From assembly GCA_020025235.1 (NCBI GenBank), contig JAHHSL010000001.1:182470-246469 (forward strand): 64,000 bases of DNA. The letters run 5' to 3'. The number at the start of each line of letters is the position of its first letter. The stretch's first letter is position 1. The position numbers and the translations under genes were made by a program. Shown here piece by piece: positions 1-7,499 of this stretch. The stretch is from Ruthenibacterium sp. GTDB lineage: Bacteria; Bacillota; Clostridia; Oscillospirales; Ruminococcaceae. The notes beneath the pieces are model-generated. The model was not told the origin of the DNA and did not search any database. It saw only the letters and a list, made by a program, of their open reading frames with translations.

Positions 1-2
1 AG

Positions 3-704
3 CTGGATGAAAACACCTTTCTGATCCCTGCGTTCGGGCGCACGCTGACGGTGCGGCAGGACGGACACCGGTTTGATTTTTCCTGCGGCAGTACCGAATT
101 TGACGCGGTATGGCGCAGCTATTTCGATCTTGATACCGATTACGCCGCGATCAAGGCGCGGATCGACCCCGATGATGAATACCTGTGCCGCTCGGCGCAG
201 CACGGCTGGGGCATGCGCATCCTGCGTCAGGATCTTTGGGAGATCCTTGTCAGCTTCATCATCAGCCAGAACAACAACATCCCCCGCATCCGCAAAAATC
301 TTGCTTCGATCTGCACGCTTTCACAGGGTGATTTTCCTTCGCCGGAACTGCTTGCCGCCACCGCGCCCGATGTATTCCGCTCTATGGGGCTTGGCTACCG
401 CGCCGACTATCTGTGCGCCGCCGGGGAATATGCCCGCCGGGACGGCGCTCTGGACGCACTGCGCACGCTTTCCTTCGCACAGGCGCATCAGGAGCTTCGC
501 ACGATCAAAGGCGTCGGCCCGAAGGTCGCGGACTGCGTGTGCCTGTTCGGGCTGCACCATGTGGACGCCTTTCCGCTTGACACACATGTGAAGCAGATCC
601 TCAAGGCGCATTATCCCGGCGGTTTCCCGTTTGAGCGCTATGCGGGCTGTGCGGGTATCCTGCAGCAGTACATGTTTTATTATGATCTGGAAAAAAACCC
701 GTAA
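3..704 (+). CDS. 8-oxoguanine DNA glycosylase / AP lyase, 5' partial
   Basis: This is a bifunctional base-excision repair enzyme of the OGG1 type, removing oxidised purines and nicking the abasic site. The frame is already open at the window edge, so the true start lies upstream; the GTG at 51 is internal. The helix-hairpin-helix reads IKGVGPKVADCV (near residues 158-169 counted from that GTG), and its lysine is the expected Schiff-base nucleophile. It is followed by the loop FPLDTHV, whose aspartate matches the family's catalytic Asp. The C-terminal QQYMFYY is also typical of bacterial OGG proteins. It converges with the pseudokinase gene, and a hairpin terminator lies between them. The family call is confident; exact substrate preference cannot be read from sequence. 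Confidence 0.9.
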   Translation: MDENTFLIPAFGRTLTVRQDGHRFDFSCGSTEFDAVWRSYFDLDTDYAAIKARIDPDDEYLCRSAQHGWGMRILRQDLWEILVSFIISQNNNIPRIRKNLASICTLSQGDFPSPELLAATAPDVFRSMGLGYRADYLCAAGEYARRDGALDALRTLSFAQAHQELRTIKGVGPKVADCVCLFGLHHVDAFPLDTHVKQILKAHYPGGFPFERYAGCAGILQQYMFYYDLEKNP

Positions 705-845
705 TCGCACCCCGCTCTTATTTTTCCGCAGCATCGAACCGGGATCCATTCCGGCGCCGACGTCTGCCTCCTGTTCTGCCCTTTTAAACCTTGCTGCATG
801 GTACTTGAATCAGGCTTATCGTCATGCGAAATCACGGCACAAACA

Positions 846-893
846 AAAACAGCAGCCGGCTGCGATCACTGCAGCGGCTGCTGTTTGCTTTTT
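846..893. terminator. Bidirectional intrinsic terminator between convergent genes
   Basis: The 11-bp arms AACAGCAGCCG and CGGCTGCTGTT (848-858 and 875-885) match perfectly. A T-run follows on the plus strand and an A-rich stretch precedes, so the hairpin can stop transcription from both sides. It sits between the glycosylase and the pseudokinase. Confidence 0.8.
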
Positions 894-941
894 ATCAGGT
901 ATAAATCCGGACGCACTGCCGAAATTTTTGCATCGGACGCC

Positions 942-2759
942 TTACGCGGTTTCGTTCGGCGCAGGCGTGCCCTCCGGGGGATTTTCCGGTTTCGGTTCAG
1001 CGGGCTTTTCCTCCGGTTTATTTTCGGGTTCCGGCTGCGGCTTCGGCTCTTCCGGCTGCGGCTGCGGTTCCGGCTTCGGCTCGGGCTTTGATTCCGATTG
1101 AGACTGCGGCTGCGATTCCGATTCCGGTTTTGGCTCCGGTTTTTCCGGCGCTTTGCCTGCAATATACAGCGTTACCGATTGCTTTTCAATTTCCAGAACA
1201 CTGCCTGCCTGAACATCGCAGCGCGCGACCGTTCCTTCGATAAAGCTGCCGTCATTCGTCATGGGGTACAGTGCATAGCGGATGCCCAGCGATTTCAGTT
1301 CGGTTTCCACATCTGCCTGCGGACGGCCGATCACCGGCGGCATGACGGCGGTTTCCGAGCCATCGCTGACAACCAGCGTAATTACGGTTCCCGCAGGCAC
1401 ACGCTCGCCCTTCTGGTGGCTTTGGCGGATGATCTCACCCGCGGCATATTCCCGGCTGAATTCATGCTCCGAAAGGAACACGACATAATCGGTGTTCTTG
1501 GTGTCGGACGCAACGTCCGTAAACTTTTTGCCGACCCAGTCCGGAACCGTGAACAGCTCTGCCTCCGGCTCGCTCTCACTTGAATCGGACGCGGATTCGC
1601 TTTCGGAAACAGATTCCGATTCCGAAACGCTTTCGCTGGAGGAATCATCGCCGCCCGTCATGGCCAGCACTGCCCATACCATCAGGACGATGACAAGCAC
1701 TGCCGCTGCCGCGCCCGCCACGATCATCTGGATCTGCTTTTGCGTCAGGTTCAAACGCGGTTTTTCGGGCTGTTCCGGCGTTGTAAGCGCCGCAAGGAAA
1801 TCCGTTGCCGACTGCATGCGTTCGGTCGGGACGATGCGCATTGCATGTGCCAGTGCCGCCGAAGCATAACCCGGCAGCTCCGGATTTACAGCATGTGCCG
1901 GAACAAGCGTATCGTTCATTTTGCGCAGGTTGGAAGGGACCGGCGTTTTGCCCGTCATGGCAAAATAGAACAGCGCGCCAAGGGAGTAAACGTCGGTATA
2001 CTTGCCGTCAAACTCGGCAGCCGCATACTGTTCCGGTGCGGCAAAGCCGTCGAACATGCTGCTTTTCAGTTCGCTGTCCGCCGTGCGCAGCCCCAGCGTT
2101 GCATAGCCGGAAAGACGTGCCGCGCCCGACTGCGAAATGTAAACCGTTTCGGGACTGATTCCCCGGTGAAGAAGCCCCGTGCGGTGCATGGCGTCGATTC
2201 CATATACGACCGGACGCAGGAGCACCAGCGCTTCGTCCGGCGTCAGGGGCTGTTCCCGCTGCTCCATATATTCCAGGAACGTGATGCCTTCATCCGGCTC
2301 TTTCACCGCGTAGGCAGTGTTGTTTTCTTCCACAAGATCCAGCACCTGCACCAGACCGTCGTTGCGGCCAAGGGTGACAAGCGTGCGGTACATATCCACA
2401 AAATCCATGCGCGTCGTTTTGAACATCAGTTCCCTGTCCTGACGCGGGATCACGCTGCCGTTATGGGCGCGGGCCGCGCAGATCGTAACCGGGACAAACT
2501 CTTTAACGACAACACGGCGCGTTACGGTATTATCAACAGCCGCATACAATACGCCCTCGCCATCAAGCGACAACACCCGCCCGATCGTGTATCTGCCCGC
2601 CAGCAATGTGTTGACCGGAAGCGTACCTGCCGGATTGGTATTTTCAAAACTTTGTCCGCAATACGGGCAGCAGCGCTGCGATGCATCCGCATTGGAAAGA
2701 CAATTACTGCAAACGATCTGTTCTCCCACTGTATTTCTTTCCCTTTCCGTTTTGTTCAA
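942..2759 (-). CDS. Membrane PASTA-domain protein kinase homologue, predicted pseudokinase
   Basis: In order this protein has a zinc ribbon (CxxC at 17-20 and 31-34), a Ser/Thr-kinase fold (about 55-320), a transmembrane helix (about 345-370), a Ser/Glu linker, two PASTA repeats and a Pro/Glu/Lys-rich tail of about 70 residues. PASTA domains usually bind peptidoglycan or muropeptides outside the cell. The ATP-binding lysine is kept (VVVKEF, K86). The catalytic HRD has become HRG (198-200), and the DFG position reads LSG (216-218), so phosphotransfer is unlikely. No cognate phosphatase is adjacent, unlike typical prkC loci. The listed start is TTG at 2759; a GTG at 2729 lies behind a better purine-rich ribosome site and may be the real start. 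It follows yebC by 12 bp and is probably cotranscribed with it. Confidence 0.8.
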   Translation of the reverse strand: MNKTERERNTVGEQIVCSNCLSNADASQRCCPYCGQSFENTNPAGTLPVNTLLAGRYTIGRVLSLDGEGVLYAAVDNTVTRRVVVKEFVPVTICAARAHNGSVIPRQDRELMFKTTRMDFVDMYRTLVTLGRNDGLVQVLDLVEENNTAYAVKEPDEGITFLEYMEQREQPLTPDEALVLLRPVVYGIDAMHRTGLLHRGISPETVYISQSGAARLSGYATLGLRTADSELKSSMFDGFAAPEQYAAAEFDGKYTDVYSLGALFYFAMTGKTPVPSNLRKMNDTLVPAHAVNPELPGYASAALAHAMRIVPTERMQSATDFLAALTTPEQPEKPRLNLTQKQIQMIVAGAAAAVLVIVLMVWAVLAMTGGDDSSSESVSESESVSESESASDSSESEPEAELFTVPDWVGKKFTDVASDTKNTDYVVFLSEHEFSREYAAGEIIRQSHQKGERVPAGTVITLVVSDGSETAVMPPVIGRPQADVETELKSLGIRYALYPMTNDGSFIEGTVARCDVQAGSVLEIEKQSVTLYIAGKAPEKPEPKPESESQPQSQSESKPEPKPEPQPQPEEPKPQPEPENKPEEKPAEPKPENPPEGTPAPNETA

Positions 2760-2771
2760 AAGGACATCTTC

Positions 2772-3509
2772 TCAGCGGTCGAGGTCCTCTTCGTTTTCAA
2801 GGTTGTGCCATACGTTCTGCACGTCGTCATCCTCTTCCAGATGATCCAGCAGCAGACCCATCTGCTTGAGCGCATCCGGATCGGACAGTGCCGTCATCGT
2901 GGACGGGACCATTGCGACGTCTGCCGAAATGAACTCATAGCCCATATTTTCCAGTGCTGCACGCACTTCGCTGAAGTCTTCCGGTGTGGTGGTGACTTCT
3001 GCAACGCCATCACCCATATCGAAATCTTCGGCACCCGCCGTCAGGATATCCTCCATAACAGCGTCTTCGTCCTTGCCTTCGATGTCCAGCACGATCACGC
3101 CCTGTTCGCTGAACAGGAAGCTGACGCAGCCGCGGTTGCCCAGGTTGCCGCCGAACTTATCGAAGTAATGGCGCAGGTTTGCAGCGGTGCGGTTGCGGTT
3201 ATCCGTCAGCGTTTCCACCATCATGGCAACGCCGCAGGGGCCGTAGCCTTCATAGGTGATTGCCTCGTAATCGTCCTTTTCGCCGCCCTCTGCCTTTTTG
3301 ATGATACGCTGAATGTTATCATTGGGGACGTTCAGGCTCTTTGCTTTCGCGATCAGATCGCGCAGCTTGCTGTTTACATTGGGGTCACCGCCGCCTGCTT
3401 TCACGCACACAGCCATTTCACGGCCGATCTTGGTAAAGATCTTGGCGCGCTGACCGTCTGTTTTTTCCTTTTTGCGTTTAATGTTGTTCCATTTGCTATG
3501 TCCTGACAT
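2772..3509 (-). CDS. yebC: YebC/PmpR family protein
   Basis: The product is a 245-residue soluble protein with the hallmark N-terminus MSGHSKWNNIKRKK and the usual three-domain YebC length. The family was described as DNA-binding transcriptional regulators; more recent work links members to rescue of ribosomes stalled at polyproline stretches. Which activity applies here cannot be told from sequence. An AGGGGG ribosome site precedes the ATG, and a consensus-like promoter lies at 3567-3595. It is the first gene of a probable two-gene transcript with the pseudokinase, whose tail is itself proline-rich; that link is only suggestive. Confidence 0.95.
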   Translation of the reverse strand: MSGHSKWNNIKRKKEKTDGQRAKIFTKIGREMAVCVKAGGGDPNVNSKLRDLIAKAKSLNVPNDNIQRIIKKAEGGEKDDYEAITYEGYGPCGVAMMVETLTDNRNRTAANLRHYFDKFGGNLGNRGCVSFLFSEQGVIVLDIEGKDEDAVMEDILTAGAEDFDMGDGVAEVTTTPEDFSEVRAALENMGYEFISADVAMVPSTMTALSDPDALKQMGLLLDHLEEDDDVQNVWHNLENEEDLDR

Positions 3510-3566
3510 AACAGGTACCCCCTAAATAATATGAAAATTAAAAATAATGTACAGTGCAACTGAATA

Positions 3567-3595
3567 ATTATAGCATATTAAACCCTGTTGTGCAA
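3567..3595 (-). promoter_or_regulatory. Sigma-A-type promoter for yebC
   Basis: On the minus strand, TTGCAC is followed by a 17-bp spacer and TATAAT. This places transcription initiation just upstream of the yebC ribosome site. Confidence 0.75.
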
Positions 3596-3733
3596 GGCAT
3601 CCCCGCCTGCAAACCCGCTGTTTTCCTCATTTTTCAGGCCTTATCCAGAATTTTCCTTTCGTTTTTCCGCTTTCTTCGCATAGCGGATGCAGCCGGCACA
3701 CATACTACGGATGTACAAAGGAGGTGAACGAAT

Positions 3734-3883
3734 ATGGAAACCAAAAGCAAAAACACCCGCAGCAGCGCAAACCGCTCGGAGAACACGAAAAAAAGCGAAA
3801 ACAGCAGCAAAAACTCTTCCCGCGCTTCCTCTGCACGCACCGGCGAAAGCTCCAACTGCAAAAATTCCACCCGAACCCGCTAA
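3734..3883 (+). CDS. Small Ser/Asn/Lys/Arg-rich peptide, 49 residues, unknown function
   Basis: A textbook ribosome site, AAAGGAGGTGA, sits six bases before an ATG that opens a 49-codon frame ending in TAA. The peptide starts METKSKNTRSS and is almost entirely Ser, Asn, Lys, Thr and Arg, with one Cys near the end and no hydrophobic core, so it should be disordered and basic. A strong hairpin terminator follows. It is divergent from yebC and convergent with the Mini-RNase III gene. I do not recognise a family. The composition recalls small basic peptides seen in clostridia, which is an impression rather than a homology claim. Confidence 0.6.
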   Translation: METKSKNTRSSANRSENTKKSENSSKNSSRASSARTGESSNCKNSTRTR

Positions 3884-3913
3884 CCATTCATTCAATATCC
3901 TGCATTTTTAAGG

Positions 3914-3973
3914 CAAAAAGCAGCGATATACCCTTCGGCCACGGCCAAAGCGTGTATCGCTGCTTTTCTTTTT
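3914..3973. terminator. Intrinsic terminator after the 49-residue peptide gene
   Basis: A long stem pairs AAAAGCAGCGATA with TATCGCTGCTTTT around a nested GGCC/GGCC hairpin, and a T-rich run follows on the plus strand. A-rich sequence at the other end allows it to serve the convergent Mini-RNase III gene as well. Confidence 0.75.
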
Positions 3974-4386
3974 TATTGCTGTGCTGCGTCAAAATGTGCG
4001 TTCCAGATCACATCGAACAGCTCTTCGATGCGCGCGCCGCGGTTTTGCAGGTAAAGCCAGCCGAACAGCGCTTCCAGCGCCGTGGATGCCCGGTATTCCT
4101 GCGGGGTCGCATGCTTTGCCACGGTTGCTTTGGAAGCGTTTTTTCCGCGCCGCACGACCCCCTGCTCCTGCTCATCCAAAAGCGGCATGATCTTTTCCAG
4201 CGCCGCAAACTGTCCCTTTGCCGAAACGAATTTCACGGCCTCTGCATGCAGGCGGTTGGGCACAAGACGTGTGCGTTCCACCAGACGCTTGCGCACCAGG
4301 ACCTCGAACACGCCGTCGCCCACAAACGCAAGCGAAATCGGCGATTGCTCCCGGATATCAATTTCAGGCTTTGCTTCAAATAACAC
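3973..4386 (-). CDS. mrnC: Mini-ribonuclease III
   Basis: At 137 residues the product has an RNase III catalytic domain without the double-stranded-RNA-binding domain, which defines Mini-III. In Bacillus this enzyme matures 23S rRNA ends. The motif LAFVGDGVFE carries the acidic residue of the first catalytic helix, and EALFGWLYL carries the second acidic cluster. The start is GTG, about ten bases behind a GGGGGAA ribosome site. It lies 65 bp downstream of obg in the same direction, with a small hairpin between them. The family is often linked to cysS, which is not seen here. Confidence 0.9.
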   Translation of the reverse strand: MLFEAKPEIDIREQSPISLAFVGDGVFEVLVRKRLVERTRLVPNRLHAEAVKFVSAKGQFAALEKIMPLLDEQEQGVVRRGKNASKATVAKHATPQEYRASTALEALFGWLYLQNRGARIEELFDVIWNAHFDAAQQ

Positions 4387-4419
4387 TGCAGCTGTTCCCC
4401 CTGCCCATATGCGGAGCCT

Positions 4420-4444
4420 GTGCGCAGCACATCCGGCTGCGCAC
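4420..4444 (-). terminator. Hairpin between obg and mrnC, weak terminator or processing site
   Basis: The perfect 9-bp arms GTGCGCAGC and GCTGCGCAC are separated by seven bases. No T-run follows, so read-through into mrnC or RNA processing is more likely than full termination. Confidence 0.35.
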
Positions 4445-4451
4445 GCCCCGA

Positions 4452-5723
4452 TCAGAATACATAGTCAAATTCAAATTCGCCGATGCGGATCGTATCATCT
4501 TCCTGAACACCCATTTCCACCAGCTTTTCGATGATTCCGGATTCATGCAGCTGGCGCTGGAAATACTGCAGGCTTTCGTAGTCGGAAACGTCCGAGCCTT
4601 CCAGGATGCTTTCGAGCCACGGGGCATCGATCTCATAGGCGCCGTCGTCCGCGCGTGTGATTTCAAACGCACGCGGGTCTTCCTGTGCGGGATCGGGGCG
4701 GACGTATTCCGGCTCATACACGGTGACGGGAGGCAGCTTCTGCAGCCGTTCGTAGACGATGCCGGGCAGTGCTTCCAGCCCCTGACGCGTCGCCGCGGAA
4801 ACCGGCAGGAATACAAGGCCCTTTTCCTCGATAAAGCTGCGGAATTCATCCACCTGCTCCGGCGATGCGATATCGCACTTGTTGCCCAGAACGATCTGCG
4901 GGCGTTCGGCAAGCTCTGCGGAGAAATTTTCAAGCTCCGTGTTGATCTTTTCAAAGTCGTCCTTCGGGTCACGCCCTTCGCAGCCCGAAACGTCCACCAC
5001 ATGCAGCAGCAGACGGCAGCGGTCAACGTGGCGCAGGAAATCGTGGCCGAGGCCGACGCCATCCGCCGCGCCTTCGATCAGCCCCGGGATATCCGCCGCC
5101 ACGAAGCTTGCCTCCGGCCCGACGCTGACAACGCCCAGCACCGGGGAAAGTGTTGTGAAGTGATAGTTTGCGATTTTCGGCTTTGCCGCGCTGATCACGG
5201 AAATGATCGTGCTTTTGCCGACATTCGGAAAGCCGATCAGACCCACGTCTGCAATCAGCTTCAGTTCCAGACGGACGTCCATTTCTTCCCCCTTGCCGCC
5301 CGGCTTTGCAAATTTGGGGATCTGGCGGGTCGGGGTTGCAAAATGCGTGTTGCCCCAGCCGCCGCGTCCGCCGCGCGCCACCACAACCGGTTCATCCCCC
5401 GAAATATCGGCGATGACAAGGTTTGTTTCGGCGTCGCGCACGATCGTGCCGCGCGGAACGCGGATCACAAGATCCTGTGCGCTTTTGCCGTTGCAGCGAC
5501 AAGCGCGTCCGTCCTCGCCGTTGGGTGCACAGTATTTGCGCTTATAGCGGAAATCCATCAGCGTGGAAAGGTTTGTATCCACTGCGAACACAATGTTGCC
5601 GCCGCGTCCGCCGTCGCCGCCGTCAGGTCCGCCTGCGGCGACATATTTTTCGCGGTGGAACGAAACGGAGCCGTTGCCGCCGTCGCCTGCCTTGATTTTG
5701 ATTTTTGCGGTATCGATAAACAT
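4452..5723 (-). CDS. obg: Obg family GTPase
   Basis: This is an essential ribosome-associated GTPase that acts in 50S assembly and stress signalling. The glycine-rich Obg fold occupies about residues 1-157. The G domain follows, with GFPNVGKST (P-loop), DIPGLIEGA (switch II) and NKCD (guanine specificity). A C-terminal OCT domain ends in EFEFDYVF. The length of 423 is normal for Gram-positive Obg proteins that carry the OCT domain. An ATG follows a GGAGG site. It sits just downstream of the L21-L27 operon, the conserved bacterial order, but a terminator separates them. Confidence 0.97.
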   Translation of the reverse strand: MFIDTAKIKIKAGDGGNGSVSFHREKYVAAGGPDGGDGGRGGNIVFAVDTNLSTLMDFRYKRKYCAPNGEDGRACRCNGKSAQDLVIRVPRGTIVRDAETNLVIADISGDEPVVVARGGRGGWGNTHFATPTRQIPKFAKPGGKGEEMDVRLELKLIADVGLIGFPNVGKSTIISVISAAKPKIANYHFTTLSPVLGVVSVGPEASFVAADIPGLIEGAADGVGLGHDFLRHVDRCRLLLHVVDVSGCEGRDPKDDFEKINTELENFSAELAERPQIVLGNKCDIASPEQVDEFRSFIEEKGLVFLPVSAATRQGLEALPGIVYERLQKLPPVTVYEPEYVRPDPAQEDPRAFEITRADDGAYEIDAPWLESILEGSDVSDYESLQYFQRQLHESGIIEKLVEMGVQEDDTIRIGEFEFDYVF

Positions 5724-5803
5724 ATTGTACCTCCGGCGTATCGAAACAAAAGAAAGCCGAACGGACGCCTTCCGTTGCGGCGTGTGTGATTCAGACCTTT
5801 ATG

Positions 5804-5834
5804 ACAAAAAAGACCGGACCTTCCGGCCCGGTCT
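5804..5834 (-). terminator. Intrinsic terminator of the rplU-rpmA operon
   Basis: The arms AGACCGG and CCGGTCT (5811-5817 and 5828-5834) are followed on the minus strand by a T6 run. It separates the ribosomal protein genes from obg. Confidence 0.75.
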
Positions 5835-5848
5835 GCTGCCTTGCAGGC

Positions 5849-6100
5849 TTATTGCTTGATGCTGACCTTCTTGCGGTCGCGACCGACGCGCTCGAAGCAC
5901 ACCTTGCCGTCGGCAAGGGCAAACAGCGTATCATCGCTGCCGCGGCCGACATTCTCACCCGCATGGATGTGAGTGCCGCGCTGGCGGACCAGGATGTTGC
6001 CGGCCAGAACGAACTGACCGTCTGCACGCTTAACGCCGAGACGCTTTGCCTCGGAATCGCGGCCGTTCTTTGTAGAACCTACACCTTTTTTATGTGCCAT
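5849..6100 (-). CDS. rpmA: 50S ribosomal protein L27, without the cleavable N-terminal extension
   Basis: The 83-residue protein begins MAHKKGVGSTKNGRDS, the mature-type L27 N-terminus that reaches toward the peptidyl-transferase centre. Most Firmicutes L27 proteins carry a short leader ending in a phenylalanine motif that the protease Prp removes. Here a TAA codon lies directly before the ATG in frame, so no leader can be encoded. The prp gene that normally sits between rplU and rpmA is also absent, with only an 18-bp gap between them. The ribosome site is GGGGAGGG. Confidence 0.97.
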   Translation of the reverse strand: MAHKKGVGSTKNGRDSEAKRLGVKRADGQFVLAGNILVRQRGTHIHAGENVGRGSDDTLFALADGKVCFERVGRDRKKVSIKQ

Positions 6101-6118
6101 TTACTAACCCTCCCCTAA

Positions 6119-6430
6119 TTAACCTTTGATCTCGGTGATCTCGATCTTGGTATACGGCTGACGATGACCCTTCTTGCACATGCTGCCCTTCTTGGGACGA
6201 TAGGTCAGGATATTCAGCTTCTTGCCTTTGCCGTTCTTAACGACCTTGCCGGTGACCTTGGCACCCTTAACGGTGGGATTGCCAAACTTCACACTGCCCT
6301 CTTCGCCGACAGCCAGAACGGTGTCGAAAGAGTATTCGCTTTCAGCTTCAACATTCAGCTTTTCAACATAAATGACGTCGCCTTTTTCCACGCGGTACTG
6401 CTTACCGCCGGTTACGATCACTGCGTACAT
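6119..6430 (-). CDS. rplU: 50S ribosomal protein L21
   Basis: The 103-residue large-subunit protein binds 23S rRNA. It begins MYAVIVTGGKQYRVEKGD and ends with the basic KKGHRQPYTKIEITEI block typical of L21. It is the first gene of the rplU-rpmA transcript, with a GAGGG ribosome site and a structured leader of about 80 bases. A promoter with a 17-bp spacer lies at 6520-6548. L21 leaders are known autoregulatory elements in Bacillus; whether this one binds L21 has not been shown. Confidence 0.97.
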   Translation of the reverse strand: MYAVIVTGGKQYRVEKGDVIYVEKLNVEAESEYSFDTVLAVGEEGSVKFGNPTVKGAKVTGKVVKNGKGKKLNILTYRPKKGSMCKKGHRQPYTKIEITEIKG

Positions 6431-6513
6431 AATTAACCCTCATTTTTCTATAAGTCTCGCTGGACTAGCAGGCGGATGCAGATGCATCACTTAAGGAGCC
6501 CAAACCATGCGGC
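6431..6513 (-). promoter_or_regulatory. Structured 5' leader of rplU (candidate L21 leader)
   Basis: Between the predicted start of transcription and the L21 ATG, the minus strand can form a GAGCC/GGCTC hairpin. A second element follows, closed by TAAGT/ACTTA and containing GATGCA/TGCATC pairing. Its position and size fit an L21-type ribosomal-protein leader. The match to a known family is inferred from position and pairing only. Confidence 0.45.
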
Positions 6514-6519
6514 TCTAAC

Positions 6520-6548
6520 ATCATACCATAAATTCGGCGGTGATGCAA
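6520..6548 (-). promoter_or_regulatory. Sigma-A-type promoter for rplU-rpmA
   Basis: On the minus strand, TTGCAT, a 17-bp spacer and TATGAT form a good housekeeping promoter between folD and rplU. Confidence 0.7.
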
Positions 6549-6567
6549 GATGTTTTTTCGCATTTTC

Positions 6568-7449
6568 TCAATGGTTTTCGCCCTTTTCGCGCAAAGCTCT
6601 GCCTTCTGCCTGCATCCGGGCGGCACGCACGGTATTCATCATCAGCATTGCGCGTGTCATCAGCCCGACGCCGCCCGGCACCGGCGTGATGTACGAAGCC
6701 TTTGCTTCGGCCTCATCGAAAACGACGTCCCCGCAAAGCTTTCCATCCGCGCCGCGGTTGATGCCCACGTCGATCACGACCGCGCCTTCCTTCACCATAT
6801 CGCCCGTGACAAAACCGGCTTTTCCAACGGCGGCGATCAGGATATCCGCCGCCGCACATTTTTCTTTCAGATCCTTGGTTCGGGAATGGCACAGCGTCAC
6901 CGTGGCATCTTCCGCGCACAGCAGCAGCGCTGCGGGCTTGCCCACGATATTGCTGCGCCCGATCACCACGGCGTCTTTGCCTGCGATCGGCACGCCGGTG
7001 CTTTTCAGCATTTCAATGCAGCCCGCCGGTGTGCACGGCAAAAAACATTCCTCGCCGCTGACAAGCTTTCCCGTATTGATATCCGTAAATCCGTCGACGT
7101 CCTTTTCCGGCGCAATGGCGTTGATGACGCTCTGTTCGCGGATCTGCCGGGGAAGAGGCAGCTGAACCAGGATGCCGTTCACGGAATCATCCCGATTGAG
7201 CTGTTCGATTTTTTCAAGCAGCTCGTTTTCGCTGATCGACTCCGGCAGTTCGATCACATCGGAGGCAATGCCGCATTCGGCACAGTCCTTTGTCTTGCCC
7301 TTTACATACGTTCTGCTTGCGGGATTTTCACCCACGATAATTACTGCAAGACGGACGCCGATCCCCTTTTCCTGCAGCTGTGCTGTCTGCTGTGCCGCCT
7401 GCGCTTTGAACTGCGCAGCAAGCGTCTTTCCGCTGATGATTTTTGCCAT
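6568..7449 (-). CDS. folD: Bifunctional methylenetetrahydrofolate dehydrogenase / methenyltetrahydrofolate cyclohydrolase
   Basis: FolD interconverts 5,10-methylene- and 10-formyl-tetrahydrofolate using NADP and supplies one-carbon units for purines, thymidylate and formyl-methionine. The 293-residue length is normal. Visible signatures are SRTYVKGKTKDCAECGI, which carries the catalytic Lys of the family's YxxxK motif, VNGILVQLPLP and EKDVDGFTDINTGKL. The Rossmann dinucleotide-binding stretch is VVIGRSNIVGKPAALLL, and PVPGGVGLMTRAML lies near the C-terminus. A GGGGGG-rich ribosome site precedes the ATG. It lies downstream of lgt in the same direction. Confidence 0.96.
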   Translation of the reverse strand: MAKIISGKTLAAQFKAQAAQQTAQLQEKGIGVRLAVIIVGENPASRTYVKGKTKDCAECGIASDVIELPESISENELLEKIEQLNRDDSVNGILVQLPLPRQIREQSVINAIAPEKDVDGFTDINTGKLVSGEECFLPCTPAGCIEMLKSTGVPIAGKDAVVIGRSNIVGKPAALLLCAEDATVTLCHSRTKDLKEKCAAADILIAAVGKAGFVTGDMVKEGAVVIDVGINRGADGKLCGDVVFDEAEAKASYITPVPGGVGLMTRAMLMMNTVRAARMQAEGRALREKGENH

Positions 7450-7499
7450 GGTGTTATCCCCCCATCTTCCAACTTGCTTTTATCCCGGTACCTCTCCGT

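Noticed and set aside
1020..1150. Repetitive GGCTCCGG/CGGCTTCGG-like tract as a possible DNA repeat array
   Set aside because: It is explained by the Pro/Glu/Lys codon pattern of the PASTA protein's tail, not by an independent repeat.
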